NCBI GenBank assembly: GCA_963727235.1
Contig: CAVSFZ010000012.1
Coordinates: 1 to 64,000, forward strand
Source: CAVPTL01 sp963727235
GTDB lineage: Bacteria; Actinomycetota; Thermoleophilia; Gaiellales; JAICJC01
Direction: 5' to 3'
Length of the DNA stretch: 64,000 nt
Numbering within the stretch: the stretch's first letter is position 1; every line of letters starts with the position of its first letter. The notes under the pieces were generated by a model that saw only the letters and a list, made by a program, of their open reading frames with translations, was not told the origin of the DNA and did not search any database. Below, one piece after another: positions 53,058 through 62,532 of this stretch. Both the position numbers and the translations under genes were made by a program.

Positions 53058-54766
53058 TCGCCAATCGCGGCGAGGTCGCCGTGCGCGTGATCCGGGCCTG
53101 CCGCGAGCTGGGGATCGAAGCCGTCGCAGTCCACCTCCCCGGAGAGGCCGGCGACCTGCACGTGCAGTTGGCTGATGCCGGTGCGGAGATTCCCTCGTTC
53201 CTCGACCCCGACGCGATTCTGGGCGCCGCGGAGGCACTCGCCGCAGACGCCATCCACCCGGGGTACGGCTATCTGGCCGAGAGCCCCGACTTCGCCGAGC
53301 GCGTCGCCGGTGCCCGCATCGCGTGGGTCGGGCCGCCGGCGGCGGCGATGCGCGCGAGTGGAGACAAGCTGGCCGCGCGACGGCTGGCCGAAGCCGCGGG
53401 AGTGCCGGTTGTCCCCGGGTATGCGGGCATCGATCTGACCGACGAAACCCTCGCGGCCGAGGCCGAACGAGTCGGATTCCCGCTGCTGGTCAAAGCCGCC
53501 GGCGGCGGAGGGGGACGCGGGATCCGCCGGGTCGCGGGGGCCGCCGACCTGCCCGCGGCGCTGGAGGCGGCCCGGCGCGAGGCCAAGGCGGGCTTCGACG
53601 ACGAGCGGGTGTACCTGGAGCGGGAGCTCGACGCCGCCCGCCACGTGGAGATCCAGCTGCTGGCCGACCGCCACGGCAACGTGATCCACCTGGGCGAGCG
53701 CGACTGCTCGGCGCAGCGGCGCCACCAGAAGATCGTGGAGGAGGCTCCCTCCCCCGCCGTCGACGGCGAGTTGCGAGCGGCCCTCGGCGACGCCGCCGTG
53801 GCGATCGCGCGCGCGGCCGGCTACGAGAGCGCCGGCACCGCCGAGTTCCTGCTCTTGCCCGACGACAGCTGGTACTTCCTGGAACTGAACGCCCGGTTGC
53901 AGGTGGAGCATCCCGTGTCGGAGCTGGTGACCGGCATCGACCTGGTACGAGCCCAGCTCGAGATCGCCCGCGGTGAGCGCCTGGAGTGGAGCCAGGCCGA
54001 CATCGCGCCCACCGGCCACTCGATCGAATGCCGGCTGTACGCGGAGGATCCGGCGGCCGGGTTCGTGCCCTCACCCGGCAGGCTGGTGCGGTTCGAGATC
54101 CCGCCGTGGCCGGGTGTGCGCATCGACACCGGCGTGCGGGTGGGCGATCACGTCGGCATCCACCACGATCCGTTGCTCGCCAAGGTGATCGCCCACGCCG
54201 AAGATCGCGACGCCTGTATCGAGCGCATGGCCGCGGTGCTGGCCGAGACGGTCGTGCTCGGGGTCTCCACCAACCTGGGGTTCCTGCGCTGGCTGCTGAT
54301 CCGGCCCGAGTTCATGAGCGGCGATGTCGACACCGGCTTCGTCGATCGACGCTGGAGCCCAGATCTGGTACCCGAGCTGCCCGCCGAGGTCGCCCGCTCG
54401 GCCCGGGCGGCGATGCTGCCGGCCGGACCGTGGCGCGACTACGGCACGGCTGGCACCACCGCGGTGACGGCGGCCGGCGGGTTCGTGCAGCACGATGGGT
54501 GGCAGTACACACTCGAAGACGACGACGCTCCCTCAGGTTCGTCCGGCGTGGCCGGGTCGCTGCAGGCGCCGATGCCCGGCTCGGTGCTGCGTGTCTCGGT
54601 CGCCGTCGGTGACCCCGTCACCGAAGGGCAGGAGCTGGTCGTGATCGAGGCCATGAAGATGGAGGTGGCCGTGGCCGCTCCCCGCGACGGCGTCGTGCAG
54701 GCGGTCAACACTGCCGTCGGAGCCCAGGTGACCCGTGCCCAGACTCTTGTCGAGCTGGGTGAATAA
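53030..54766 (+). CDS. Acyl-CoA carboxylase alpha subunit (biotin carboxylase and biotin carrier)
   Basis: A 578-aa subunit. Biotin carboxylase domain (about 1-445): VLIANRGEVAVRVIRACRELG, HPGYGYLAES, KAAGGGGGRGIRRV, ERDCSAQRRHQKIVEEAPSP and ELNARLQVEHPVSELVTGIDLV. The carrier domain ends with EAMKMEVAVAAPRDGVVQAVN, the biotinyl Lys being in AMKM. It is compact next to the usual 650-700, with a short linker domain. ATG 53030 overlaps the hydratase gene by 28 bp. The TAA stop (54764-54766) is inside palindrome copy 8. Confidence 0.9.
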   Translation: MGSAIDRVLIANRGEVAVRVIRACRELGIEAVAVHLPGEAGDLHVQLADAGAEIPSFLDPDAILGAAEALAADAIHPGYGYLAESPDFAERVAGARIAWVGPPAAAMRASGDKLAARRLAEAAGVPVVPGYAGIDLTDETLAAEAERVGFPLLVKAAGGGGGRGIRRVAGAADLPAALEAARREAKAGFDDERVYLERELDAARHVEIQLLADRHGNVIHLGERDCSAQRRHQKIVEEAPSPAVDGELRAALGDAAVAIARAAGYESAGTAEFLLLPDDSWYFLELNARLQVEHPVSELVTGIDLVRAQLEIARGERLEWSQADIAPTGHSIECRLYAEDPAAGFVPSPGRLVRFEIPPWPGVRIDTGVRVGDHVGIHHDPLLAKVIAHAEDRDACIERMAAVLAETVVLGVSTNLGFLRWLLIRPEFMSGDVDTGFVDRRWSPDLVPELPAEVARSARAAMLPAGPWRDYGTAGTTAVTAAGGFVQHDGWQYTLEDDDAPSGSSGVAGSLQAPMPGSVLRVSVAVGDPVTEGQELVVIEAMKMEVAVAAPRDGVVQAVNTAVGAQVTRAQTLVELGE

Positions 54767-54790
54767 CGGTGCCTGGCACCGTTATTCACC
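54758..54790. repeat. Palindromic repeat copy 8 (C-linker type)
   Basis: A perfect 33-bp palindrome centred on T54774: GG, TGAATAA, C, GGTGCC, T, mirror image. It contains the stop of the upstream carboxylase and the likely GTG start of the downstream HMG-CoA lyase gene (54769-54771). Confidence 0.95.
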
Positions 54791-55621
54791 GAGACGTCAC
54801 GGTTGTGGAGGTGGGGCCGAGGGACGGCCTTCAGAACGAGCCGGTGATCGTGCCCACGGCGGACAAGATCACGCTGGTCGACCGGCTGTCGGCAGCCGGC
54901 CTGCCGGTGGTCGAGGTGACGTCGTTCGTCTCGCCCGCGCTGGTGCCCCAGCTCGCCGACGCGGACCAGGTGCTTGCCGGCATCACCCGCCTCCCGGGGG
55001 TGCGCTATCCGGTGCTGGTGCCGAACGCCCGGGGTCTTGACCGCGCCCGAGCTGCGGGCGCCACCGAGATCGCCGTGTTCACCGCTGCATCCGACGCTTT
55101 CGCCGAGGCCAACATCGGAGTCACCATCGAGCGATCGCTCGAGATCTACCGCTCAGTGGTGGCGGAGGCGGTCGCGGCCGGCATGTGGGTGCGCGGATAC
55201 GTGTCCACCGCACTCGGCTGTCCGTATCAGGGCCCGGTCGAGCCGACGGCCGTGGCCGAGGTCACGGAGGCACTCGCCGGCATGGGCTGCTCCGAGATCT
55301 CGATCGGAGACACCATCGGCGTCGGCACCCCGGACACGGTGGCCACGATGCTGGAGGTCGTGCTGGCACGGATCGGATCCAACCGGATCGCGCTGCACCT
55401 GCACGACACCGGGGGCAGGGCGCTGGCCAACGTCGCCGTCGGCCTCGATCACGGCGTGCGCGTCTTCGATTCGTCAGTGGCAGGCTTGGGCGGCTGCCCG
55501 TTCGCCCCCGGAGCCCCTGGAAACTTGGCGACGGAGGCGCTGGTCGAACTGCTCCACGGCCGCGGGCTGCGCACCGGCGTCGATCTCGACGCGGTGCGCG
55601 CAGCCGGCGCGGCGCTTACCG

Positions 55622-55638
<17 letters not shown>
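54769..55638 (+). CDS. Hydroxymethylglutaryl-CoA lyase
   Basis: A 289-aa TIM-barrel lyase splitting HMG-CoA to acetoacetate and acetyl-CoA, the last step of leucine breakdown. Motifs: VTVVEVGPRDGLQNE, EISIGDTIGVGTPDTV, HLHDTGGRALANVAVGLDHG and the active-site Cys in GLGGCPFAPGAPGNLATEALV. The only in-frame start before a TGA at 54760 is GTG 54769, which lies within the palindrome; the next GTG (54805) would trim into the conserved first strand. Residues 1-8 are therefore repeat-encoded. Its 3' end overlaps the convergent cyclophilin gene by 17 bp. Confidence 0.92.
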
Positions 55639-56092
<454 letters not shown>

Positions 56093-56140
56093 CGATGGAG
56101 AACCTTTCGTGGTGGGTGGAATTGGGCGCAGGGTAGCCGG

Positions 56141-57520
56141 TCACACCGGTGACCCCGCCGGCTTCGGCAACGTCGAGATGGCGGCCAGCGCCCGCTCGAT
56201 CTCGTCCTCCGGCAGCTCGAAATCCTCCAGCCTGCCGTGCAGATAGGCGTCGTAGGCCGACATGTCGAAGTGGCCGTGGCCGGACAGGTTGAACAGGATC
56301 ACCTGTTCCACTCCCGCCTCGTCGGCGCGCTTGGCGGCGTCGATCGCCCCCTTGATCGCATGCGACGACTCGGGCGCCGGGATGATCGCCTCCGAGCGGG
56401 CGAACGTGAGGGCCGACTCGAACACGTCCAGCTGACCGTAGGCCTCTGCCCGCAACAGGCCGTCGAGCATCAGCTGGGACACGATCGGCGCCACCCCGTG
56501 ATAGCGCAGGCCGCCGGCATGGATGCCCGGCGGGACGAAGTCGTGGCCGAGCGTATGCATCGCCACCAGCGGAGTCAGCTGCGCGGTGTCGCCGAAGTCG
56601 TAGCTGTACGGCCCCCGGGTGAGCGTGGGACATGCCGACGGCTCGCAGGCGATCACCTCGATCTCGGCCCCGGCGATCTTTTGGCCGATGAACGGCAGCG
56701 CCAGGCCGCCGAAGTTCGACCCGCCCCCGACGCAGCCGACCACCACGTCGACACCGCTCTCGCCGGCCAGCGCGAGCTGTTTGTGCGCCTCCTGGCCGAT
56801 CACCGTCTGGTGCAGCAGGACGTGGTTGAGGACCGACCCGAGTGAGTAGCTGGTGTCCTCGCGGGTGGCTGCGTCCTCGACCGCCTCGGAGATGGCGATC
56901 CCGAGGCTGCCGGGGGAGTCGGGACTTGCCTCGAGCATCTGGCGCCCGGCGTTGGTGTCCGGCGACGGACTGGGAACGACACTCGCCCCCCACGCCTCCA
57001 TCATCATCCGCCGGTACGGCTTCTGGTCGTAGGAGACGCGCACCATGTAGACCTTGCACTCCAGCCCGAACAGCTGCGATGCGAGCGCCATCGAGCTGCC
57101 CCACTGGCCGGCACCGGTCTCGGTGGCGATGCGGGTTCGCCCCGCCTTGGCGTTGTAGTACGCCTGGGCAACTGCGGTGTTGGGCTTGTGGGAACCCGCC
57201 GGCGAGACGCTCTCGTTCTTGTAGTAGATGCGCGAACGGGTGCCGATGGCGCGCTCCAGGCGATGCGCCCGATGCAGCGGGGTGGGCCGCCACAGCCGCA
57301 GCACATCGATGACCTCGTCCGGGATCGGGATCTCGCGGTCGGTCGACACCTCCTGCAGGATCAGGTCCATCGGAAACAGGGGCGCCAGATCGTCGGGGCC
57401 GATCGGCTCTCCGGTGCCCGGGTGCAGCACCGGCTGAGGGGCGGTGGGCGCGTCGGCCAGCACGTTGTACCAGCTCCGCGGAATCTCACTCTCCGGCAAC
57501 AGAATCTTGGAATCGGCCAT
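56141..57520 (-). CDS. TrpB2-type tryptophan synthase beta-like PLP enzyme
   Basis: A 459-aa fold-type II PLP enzyme of the TrpB2 class. PLP lysine in KNESVSPAGSHKPNTAVAQAYYN; ATETGAGQWGSSMALASQLFGLECKVYMV; phosphate loop GCVGGGSNFGG; C-terminal PAPESSHAIKGAIDAAK and LSGHGHFDMSAYDAYL. TrpB2 enzymes lack the tight TrpA partnership and may salvage indole. ATG 57520 has AGGGGAG 8 nt upstream; a longer upstream frame was rejected. Divergent from pepA. Confidence 0.9.
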   Translation of the reverse strand: MADSKILLPESEIPRSWYNVLADAPTAPQPVLHPGTGEPIGPDDLAPLFPMDLILQEVSTDREIPIPDEVIDVLRLWRPTPLHRAHRLERAIGTRSRIYYKNESVSPAGSHKPNTAVAQAYYNAKAGRTRIATETGAGQWGSSMALASQLFGLECKVYMVRVSYDQKPYRRMMMEAWGASVVPSPSPDTNAGRQMLEASPDSPGSLGIAISEAVEDAATREDTSYSLGSVLNHVLLHQTVIGQEAHKQLALAGESGVDVVVGCVGGGSNFGGLALPFIGQKIAGAEIEVIACEPSACPTLTRGPYSYDFGDTAQLTPLVAMHTLGHDFVPPGIHAGGLRYHGVAPIVSQLMLDGLLRAEAYGQLDVFESALTFARSEAIIPAPESSHAIKGAIDAAKRADEAGVEQVILFNLSGHGHFDMSAYDAYLHGRLEDFELPEDEIERALAAISTLPKPAGSPV

Positions 57521-57601
57521 GTTCCTCACTCCCCTGTCTCGATAGCTCAACCCGTGGTGTCGTTAGGATGCACGGCTGATTGTTCCCGACAACGAGGCGA
57601 C
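57521..57601. promoter_or_regulatory. Divergent intergenic region, trpB2-like / pepA
   Basis: An 81-bp gap. On plus, TAGGAT is a -10-like hexamer about 30 nt before the pepA ATG, which has a weak GAGG. On minus a TATCGA-like hexamer precedes the TrpB2 ribosome site. No repeat is seen. Confidence 0.3.
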
Positions 57602-59089
57602 ATGCGAATTACAGCCACCCGAACCACGCTCGAGTCCACACCCGGCGACATGCTGGCCGTCGCAGTTGCCACGCCCGTGAAGGTGTCGGGCGCGGTCGAG
57701 GCGCTGGATCGCGCCCTCGGCGGCCGGATCGCCGGGCTGGTGGCCGCCGGTGAGATTCGCGGCAGCTTGGGCCAGGTGACGGTGCTGCACACCGAGGGCT
57801 CGGGGGTACGGGCGCTGCGCGTGGCGGTGGTCGGTCTCGGCCCGGCGGAAGCGGTCGGCGCCGATCAGGCCAGGCAGGCGGCCGGCGCGGTTGCGCGGTC
57901 GGCGCTGGCGGCCCGGGCCCGCAGGATCGCGTTCGCAGCCGAGACCTTGCCGTTCGGCGCCGATGAGGCCAGCCGGTACGTGGTCGAGGGCGTGACAACC
58001 GCGGCGTACCGCTTCGACCGCTACCGCACCCAGGGAACCAAGGATCGGGCGAAACCCCTGCAATCCCTGGCAATCGTGGGCGGCGATCGGGCCGCTGTGA
58101 GACACGCCACGGCGGTCACCGATGCGGTCAGCCGCGCCCGCGACCTGCAGAACACCCCGGCCCGGGACATGGGGCCGTCCGAGCTGGCCGACCGCGCCCG
58201 GTCGATCGGCCGCGAGCACCGTGCCGTCACAGTCCAGGTGCGCGATCAGCGCTGGATCGAAGCCAACGGGATGGGAGCATTCGCCGCGGTCGCTCAGGCC
58301 AACGGCTCTCCCGCTCGGCTGATCACGATGCGCTACCGACCGGCCCGCGCCCGCCGCCGGGACGTCGTGCTCGGCCTGGTGGGTAAGGGCGTCACGTTCG
58401 ACTCCGGCGGGCTGTCGATGAAGCCCGCCCGCAGCATGGTGGGCATGAAGTACGACATGTCGGGTGCCGCCGCGGTGCTCGAAGCCACCGCGGCGATCGC
58501 CGAGCTGGGGCTCCCGATCAACGTGATCACCGTCGCAGGAGCGACCGAGAACATGGTCGACGCCAAGTCCGTCAAGGTGGGCGACGTGGTCACCGCCAAG
58601 AACGGCAAGACGATCGAGATCTCGAACACCGACGCCGAGGGCCGGCTGGTGCTGGCCGACTGCCTGCACCACGCGCGCACGCTGGGTGCGACCCACGTGG
58701 TCGACCTGGCGACCCTCACCGGTGCGGTGGTGGTTGCCCTCGGTGACCTTCACGCCGGCGTGATCGGCCGCGACCAGGCGTGGATCGACCAGCTGGTGGC
58801 GGCCGGCGAGCGCTCCGGCGACCATCTGTGGCAGCTTCCCCTGCACGAGACGTTCGCCCGCTTCATCCGATCGGACATCGCCGACATGAACAACTCGTCC
58901 AGCCTGGGCATGGCCGGCCCGTCGTACGCCGGCCGCTTCTTGCAGGAGTTCGCCGGCGACGGCCCGTGGGCGCACCTCGACATTGCCGGCACCGCCGATC
59001 TGACTCGTCCTCGGGGCGATGAATTCGCTCGAGGCGGTACCGGCTTCGGCGTACGACTGCTGGTGGAGCTGGCCGAGTCGCTGTGCTGA
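57602..59089 (+). CDS. pepA: Leucyl aminopeptidase (M17)
   Basis: A 495-aa di-metal cytosolic exopeptidase. The N-terminal domain (about 1-175) is variable; the catalytic domain shows the metal ligands in GKGVTFDSGGLSMKPARSMVGMKYDMSGAAAV (Lys, Asp) and the signature NTDAEGRLVLADCL, where Asp and Glu bind metal and Arg assists. ATG 57602 begins MRITATRTTLESTPGDML; the longer frame covers the antisense of trpB2. It ends overlapping the acyl-CoA dehydrogenase gene by 7 bp. Confidence 0.94.
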   Translation: MRITATRTTLESTPGDMLAVAVATPVKVSGAVEALDRALGGRIAGLVAAGEIRGSLGQVTVLHTEGSGVRALRVAVVGLGPAEAVGADQARQAAGAVARSALAARARRIAFAAETLPFGADEASRYVVEGVTTAAYRFDRYRTQGTKDRAKPLQSLAIVGGDRAAVRHATAVTDAVSRARDLQNTPARDMGPSELADRARSIGREHRAVTVQVRDQRWIEANGMGAFAAVAQANGSPARLITMRYRPARARRRDVVLGLVGKGVTFDSGGLSMKPARSMVGMKYDMSGAAAVLEATAAIAELGLPINVITVAGATENMVDAKSVKVGDVVTAKNGKTIEISNTDAEGRLVLADCLHHARTLGATHVVDLATLTGAVVVALGDLHAGVIGRDQAWIDQLVAAGERSGDHLWQLPLHETFARFIRSDIADMNNSSSLGMAGPSYAGRFLQEFAGDGPWAHLDIAGTADLTRPRGDEFARGGTGFGVRLLVELAESLC

Positions 59090-60219
59090 GCTACGACCTC
59101 TCCGACGAGCACCGTCTCTTCCAGGGGACGGTTCGCGAGTTCGCAGAGGGGGCGATCGGGCCGGTCGCCGAAGAGCTCGACCGCACGGGGCGGTTTCCGC
59201 TGGAGCTGGTGGCGGCCGCCGCCGAGCTTGGCTTGATGGGCATCCCCATCCCCGCCGAGTGGGGCGGTGCGGGCGCCGACACGCTGTCGTATGCGATCGC
59301 GATCGAGGAGCTGGCTCGAGTCGACCAGTCGTTTGCGATCACGGTCGCCGCTCACACCTCGCTCGGTACCACCCCGATCCTGCGCTTCGGCAGTGACGAC
59401 CAGCGACGGCGGTGGCTGCCGCCGCTGGCTTCGGGAGAGCGGCTCGCCGCATTCGGACTGACGGAGTCCGGAGCCGGCTCCGACGCCGGAGCGACGCGCA
59501 CGACCGCCCGGCTGGAACAGGGCGGGTGGGTGATCGACGGCTCCAAGATGTTCATCACCAACGCGGGCGTCGAGATCTCCGGGCTGGTCACGATCACGGC
59601 ACGCACCGGCGCCGACGAGATCTCGAACATCGTGATCGAAAACGGCACCGAGGGGTACACCCAGTCCGCGCCGTTGCACAAGATGGGGTGGCGCTCGTCG
59701 GACACCCGCGAGCTCGGCTTCGCCGGCTGTCGCGTGCCCGAGGGCAACCTGTTGGGGAGTCGGGGGCAAGGATTCCACCAGTTCCTGGAGATCCTCGACG
59801 GGGGCCGCATCTCGGTGGCCGCCCTGGGCTTGGGCTGCGCCCAGGGCGCGTTCGAGCTGGCGGCGGCGTATGCGCGCACGCGGGAGCAGTTCGGAAAGCC
59901 GATCGCGAGCTTCCAGGCGATCAGGTTCAAGCTGGCCGACATGGCCACCGAGATCGAGGCCGCGCGCAACCTGGTGTACAAGGCGGCGTGGCTGAAGGAC
60001 GAGGGCCGGCCGTTCGCCCAGACAGCGGCGATGGCCAAGCTCTACACCGGCGAGCTGTCGCGGCGGGTGTGCAACGAGGCGGTCCAGATCCACGGCGGGT
60101 ACGGGTTCATGGACGAATACGCGGTCAGCCGCTTCTATCGTGACCAGAAGGTGCTCGAGATCGGCGAAGGCACCAACGAGGTGCAACGGCTCGTGATTGC
60201 CCGCGGGCTGGGCCTGTGA
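59083..60219 (+). CDS. Acyl-CoA dehydrogenase (short/branched-chain type)
   Basis: A 378-aa FAD acyl-CoA dehydrogenase, feeding ETF. Family segments: AFGLTESGAGSDAGATRTTA, KMFITNAGVEISGLVTI, GRISVAALGLGCAQGAFELAAAYARTREQFGKPI, QIHGGYGFMDEYAVSRFYRDQKVLEIGEGTNEVQRLVIARGLGL. The usual catalytic Glu is in IGEGTNE. Isovaleryl-CoA dehydrogenases typically have Ala there, so a butyryl/2-methyl-branched substrate is more likely, though proximity to MCC genes keeps isovaleryl-CoA possible. GTG start overlaps pepA. Confidence 0.9.
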   Translation: MLSYDLSDEHRLFQGTVREFAEGAIGPVAEELDRTGRFPLELVAAAAELGLMGIPIPAEWGGAGADTLSYAIAIEELARVDQSFAITVAAHTSLGTTPILRFGSDDQRRRWLPPLASGERLAAFGLTESGAGSDAGATRTTARLEQGGWVIDGSKMFITNAGVEISGLVTITARTGADEISNIVIENGTEGYTQSAPLHKMGWRSSDTRELGFAGCRVPEGNLLGSRGQGFHQFLEILDGGRISVAALGLGCAQGAFELAAAYARTREQFGKPIASFQAIRFKLADMATEIEAARNLVYKAAWLKDEGRPFAQTAAMAKLYTGELSRRVCNEAVQIHGGYGFMDEYAVSRFYRDQKVLEIGEGTNEVQRLVIARGLGL

Positions 60220-60749
60220 GCCACGTCGACTGGGCGATCGCAGGCGGGGTGGCGCTGGCGATCGCGATCCTGCTGGGCACGATCGTGAACCGGATGGTGC
60301 CGCCGGGGAGCCCTCGGCGGACGGTCGAGGACAGCGCGCTTCTGCTTGGCTGCGCCGCACCCGGGCTGGCCGTGTTCGGCTACTACCTGCATCACCGGCT
60401 GCTGGCCGGCGTCGCCATCATCGCGGTCGCCTACGGCGGGTTTTTCCTGATCCGGATGCGCCAGCTGCGCCGCGCCAATCGCGATGGGGTGCGGCGACTG
60501 CTGGGGCTCGATCGCGATGCGACCTTCGGCGAGGTGATGTCACAGGTGGAGAAGATCGAGCCGCACCCGCTGACCACCACCAGCCGGCTCGTGCTCGCGC
60601 TGGCCGCGGCCATGGTGGTGATCGTGGGCTACGCCCTCGACCGCTTCGACACCGCGCTGATCGGCCTGGCGATCGGAGTGGCCGAGAGCACCGCCCGCCC
60701 CGCCTTCCGCCGCGCCCTGGCAACCAAGGTCCGCGACATCGGCCACTGA
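60216..60749 (+). CDS. Hypothetical membrane protein
   Basis: A 177-aa protein I do not recognise, with four likely membrane helices (about 7-25, 42-60, 63-82, 128-150) and a cytosolic loop between the third and fourth rich in Arg (RMRQLRRANRDGVRRLLGLDRDATF). The GTG overlaps the acyl-CoA dehydrogenase stop, so it is cotranscribed. Its TGA stop is formed by the first bases of palindrome copy 9. Confidence 0.6.
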   Translation: MSHVDWAIAGGVALAIAILLGTIVNRMVPPGSPRRTVEDSALLLGCAAPGLAVFGYYLHHRLLAGVAIIAVAYGGFFLIRMRQLRRANRDGVRRLLGLDRDATFGEVMSQVEKIEPHPLTTTSRLVLALAAAMVVIVGYALDRFDTALIGLAIGVAESTARPAFRRALATKVRDIGH

Positions 60750-60777
60750 ATAAAAGGTGCCAGGCACCTTTTATTCA
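60747..60777. repeat. Palindromic repeat copy 9 (AA-linker type)
   Basis: A perfect 31-bp palindrome centred on A60762: TGAATAA, AA, GGTGCC, A, mirror image. Its first three bases are the stop of the hypothetical membrane protein. Lies in the 39-bp convergent gap with ilvA. Confidence 0.95.
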
Positions 60778-60789
60778 CCGTTATTCACC
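60778..60789. repeat. Half-copy of a C-linker palindrome arm
   Basis: CCGTTATTCACC directly follows copy 9 and equals the right outer arm of the C-linker type. Together with the last CA of copy 9 the match to that arm is 14 bp. The left arm is absent. Its last base is part of the ilvA stop codon. Confidence 0.75.
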
Positions 60790-61991
60790 TAATGCATTCG
60801 AGTTACGGGGTAGCCGGCGTCGCGGACGAGCTCGACGATTGAGGCGGCGTGGGATTCGTCGCGGGTTTCCAGCGTCAGCTCGATGCCGGTCTCGGCCACA
60901 GCCACGTCGACACTCTCGCGGTGGTGGGAGATCAACAGGATGTTGACGTGGTTTTGGGCGACCACCTGGAGCAGGTGCATCAGCTCGCCCGGGCGATCGG
61001 TCAGCCGAGTGCGGATCACGAGGTAGCGCCCCGCCACGGTCAGGCCGAAGCGGATCACCTGCATCAGCAGCGGCGTGTCGATGTTCCCGCCCGACAGCAC
61101 CGCCACCGCCCGCTTGGCCGAGACCTTGCCGTTGACCAGCGCCGCCAGCGCGACCGCACCGGCGCCTTCGACAACCGTCTTCTCGCGCTCCAGCAGGTGC
61201 ACGATCACGCGAGCGATCTCGGCGTCGGTGACAGTCACGACGTCGTCGACGAGCTCGCGGATCAGGCCGAATGTGATCTCGCCCGGACGTTTTACCGCAA
61301 TCCCGTCGGCGATCGTCTGCGTCTGGGGCACCGGAGTGATCGCGCCGTGCTCGATCGAGCTCACATACGGCGCACAGCCGGCCGCCTCCACTCCAATCAC
61401 CCGGATCTCCGGCCGCTGAGCCTTGATCGCGCAGGCGATCCCCGACAGCAGCCCACCGCCGCCGAGGGGCACAACCACCGCGTCGACGTCGGGCGCGTCC
61501 TCCAGAATCTCCAGGCCGATGGTTCCCTGACCCGCGATCACGACCTCATCGTCGAACGGGTGGATCAGCGTCATCCCGGTGCGCGATGCCTCCTGGCGGG
61601 CCGCCTCGACCGACTCGTCCACATCCAGACCGACCAGGTGCACAGTCGCGCCGTAGCCCTGGGTCGCACCCACCTTGGCCAAGGAGGCCGCCTCGGGCAT
61701 GAACACCGAGGCCGGCACACCGGCACGGTGGGCGGCCCACGCCACCGCCTGGGCGTGGTTTCCGGCAGACGGCGCCACCACCCCTGCGACCCGCTCCGAA
61801 TCGCTCAGAGACTGGATCTTCGTGTACGCCCCGCGCACCTTGAACGCCCCGGTCTTCTGCTGGTTCTCGTGCTTCAGCAGCACCTCGCAACCGGCCAGGC
61901 GCGAGAACGTCTCCGATCGCAGCAGCGGAGTCCTGTGCACCACGTCGCGAAGGCCCGCGGCCGCCGCCTGGATATGTTCGAGATCCACCAT
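60789..61991 (-). CDS. ilvA: Threonine ammonia-lyase with C-terminal ACT-like domain
   Basis: A 400-aa PLP enzyme deaminating threonine (or serine) to 2-oxobutanoate. PLP lysine in ENQQKTGAFKVRGAYTKI; SAGNHAQAVAWAA; phosphate loop PLGGGGLLSGIACAIKA. The C-terminal ACT-like part (about 325-400) starts VIRTRLTDRPGELMHLLQVVAQ. The short, single-ACT form is often catabolic (TdcB-like), so a degradative rather than isoleucine role is possible. Divergent from ppa across 43 bp. Confidence 0.9.
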   Translation of the reverse strand: MVDLEHIQAAAAGLRDVVHRTPLLRSETFSRLAGCEVLLKHENQQKTGAFKVRGAYTKIQSLSDSERVAGVVAPSAGNHAQAVAWAAHRAGVPASVFMPEAASLAKVGATQGYGATVHLVGLDVDESVEAARQEASRTGMTLIHPFDDEVVIAGQGTIGLEILEDAPDVDAVVVPLGGGGLLSGIACAIKAQRPEIRVIGVEAAGCAPYVSSIEHGAITPVPQTQTIADGIAVKRPGEITFGLIRELVDDVVTVTDAEIARVIVHLLEREKTVVEGAGAVALAALVNGKVSAKRAVAVLSGGNIDTPLLMQVIRFGLTVAGRYLVIRTRLTDRPGELMHLLQVVAQNHVNILLISHHRESVDVAVAETGIELTLETRDESHAASIVELVRDAGYPVTRMH

Positions 61992-62034
61992 CGAAGTGAC
62001 CGCGAACCCTACCCGCTTGGACTAACGTTGGGCG
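61992..62034. promoter_or_regulatory. Divergent promoters, ilvA / ppa
   Basis: Plus: TAACGT, 6 nt, ATG of ppa (leaderless type). Minus: TAGGGT, 14 nt, ATG of ilvA. No Shine-Dalgarno sequence is evident for either. Confidence 0.5.
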
Positions 62035-62532
62035 ATGACAGAGCAGCTGTTGGCCTACGTCGAGATTCCCAAGGGGAGTCGCAACAAATACGAGTTCGAC
62101 CCCGAGATCGGACACGTCGTGCTCGATCGCACGCTGTGGACGAGCGTGGTCTACCCGGCCGACTACGGCTTCTTGATCGACACGCTGGGAGCAGACGGCG
62201 ATGCCGTGGATGCGGTGGTGCTGGTGGCCGAGCCCACCTTCCCGGGATGCGTGATCCCGGTCGAGCCGATCGGCGTCTTCCAGATGACCGACGAGAAGGG
62301 CTCAGACGACAAGGTGCTGTGCGTCCCCTACAAGGATCCCAAGTGGAGCCACATGCACGACATCACCGACATCCGCGACTCGCTGCTGGATGAGATCGGG
62401 CACTTCTTCGACGTGTACAAGGATCTCGAGCACGGCGCCGCCACCGTGGTGGACGGCTGGCACGGCCGTGCCTACGCCGACCAGGTGATCGCCGAGGGCC
62501 GAGCGGCGTTCCTGGCCGCCAAGCAGGCCTAG
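62035..62532 (+). CDS. ppa: Inorganic pyrophosphatase (family I)
   Basis: A 165-aa soluble pyrophosphatase. Family I residues: EIPKGSRNKYEFD, YPADYGFLIDTLGADGDAVDAVVL (the catalytic Asp cluster DxDxxD-like), CVPYKDPKWSHMHDITDI and the final DVYKDLEHGAATVVDGWHG. Cytosolic; drives biosynthetic reactions by removing PPi. Convergent with meaB, overlapping it by 4 bp. Confidence 0.97.
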   Translation: MTEQLLAYVEIPKGSRNKYEFDPEIGHVVLDRTLWTSVVYPADYGFLIDTLGADGDAVDAVVLVAEPTFPGCVIPVEPIGVFQMTDEKGSDDKVLCVPYKDPKWSHMHDITDIRDSLLDEIGHFFDVYKDLEHGAATVVDGWHGRAYADQVIAEGRAAFLAAKQA

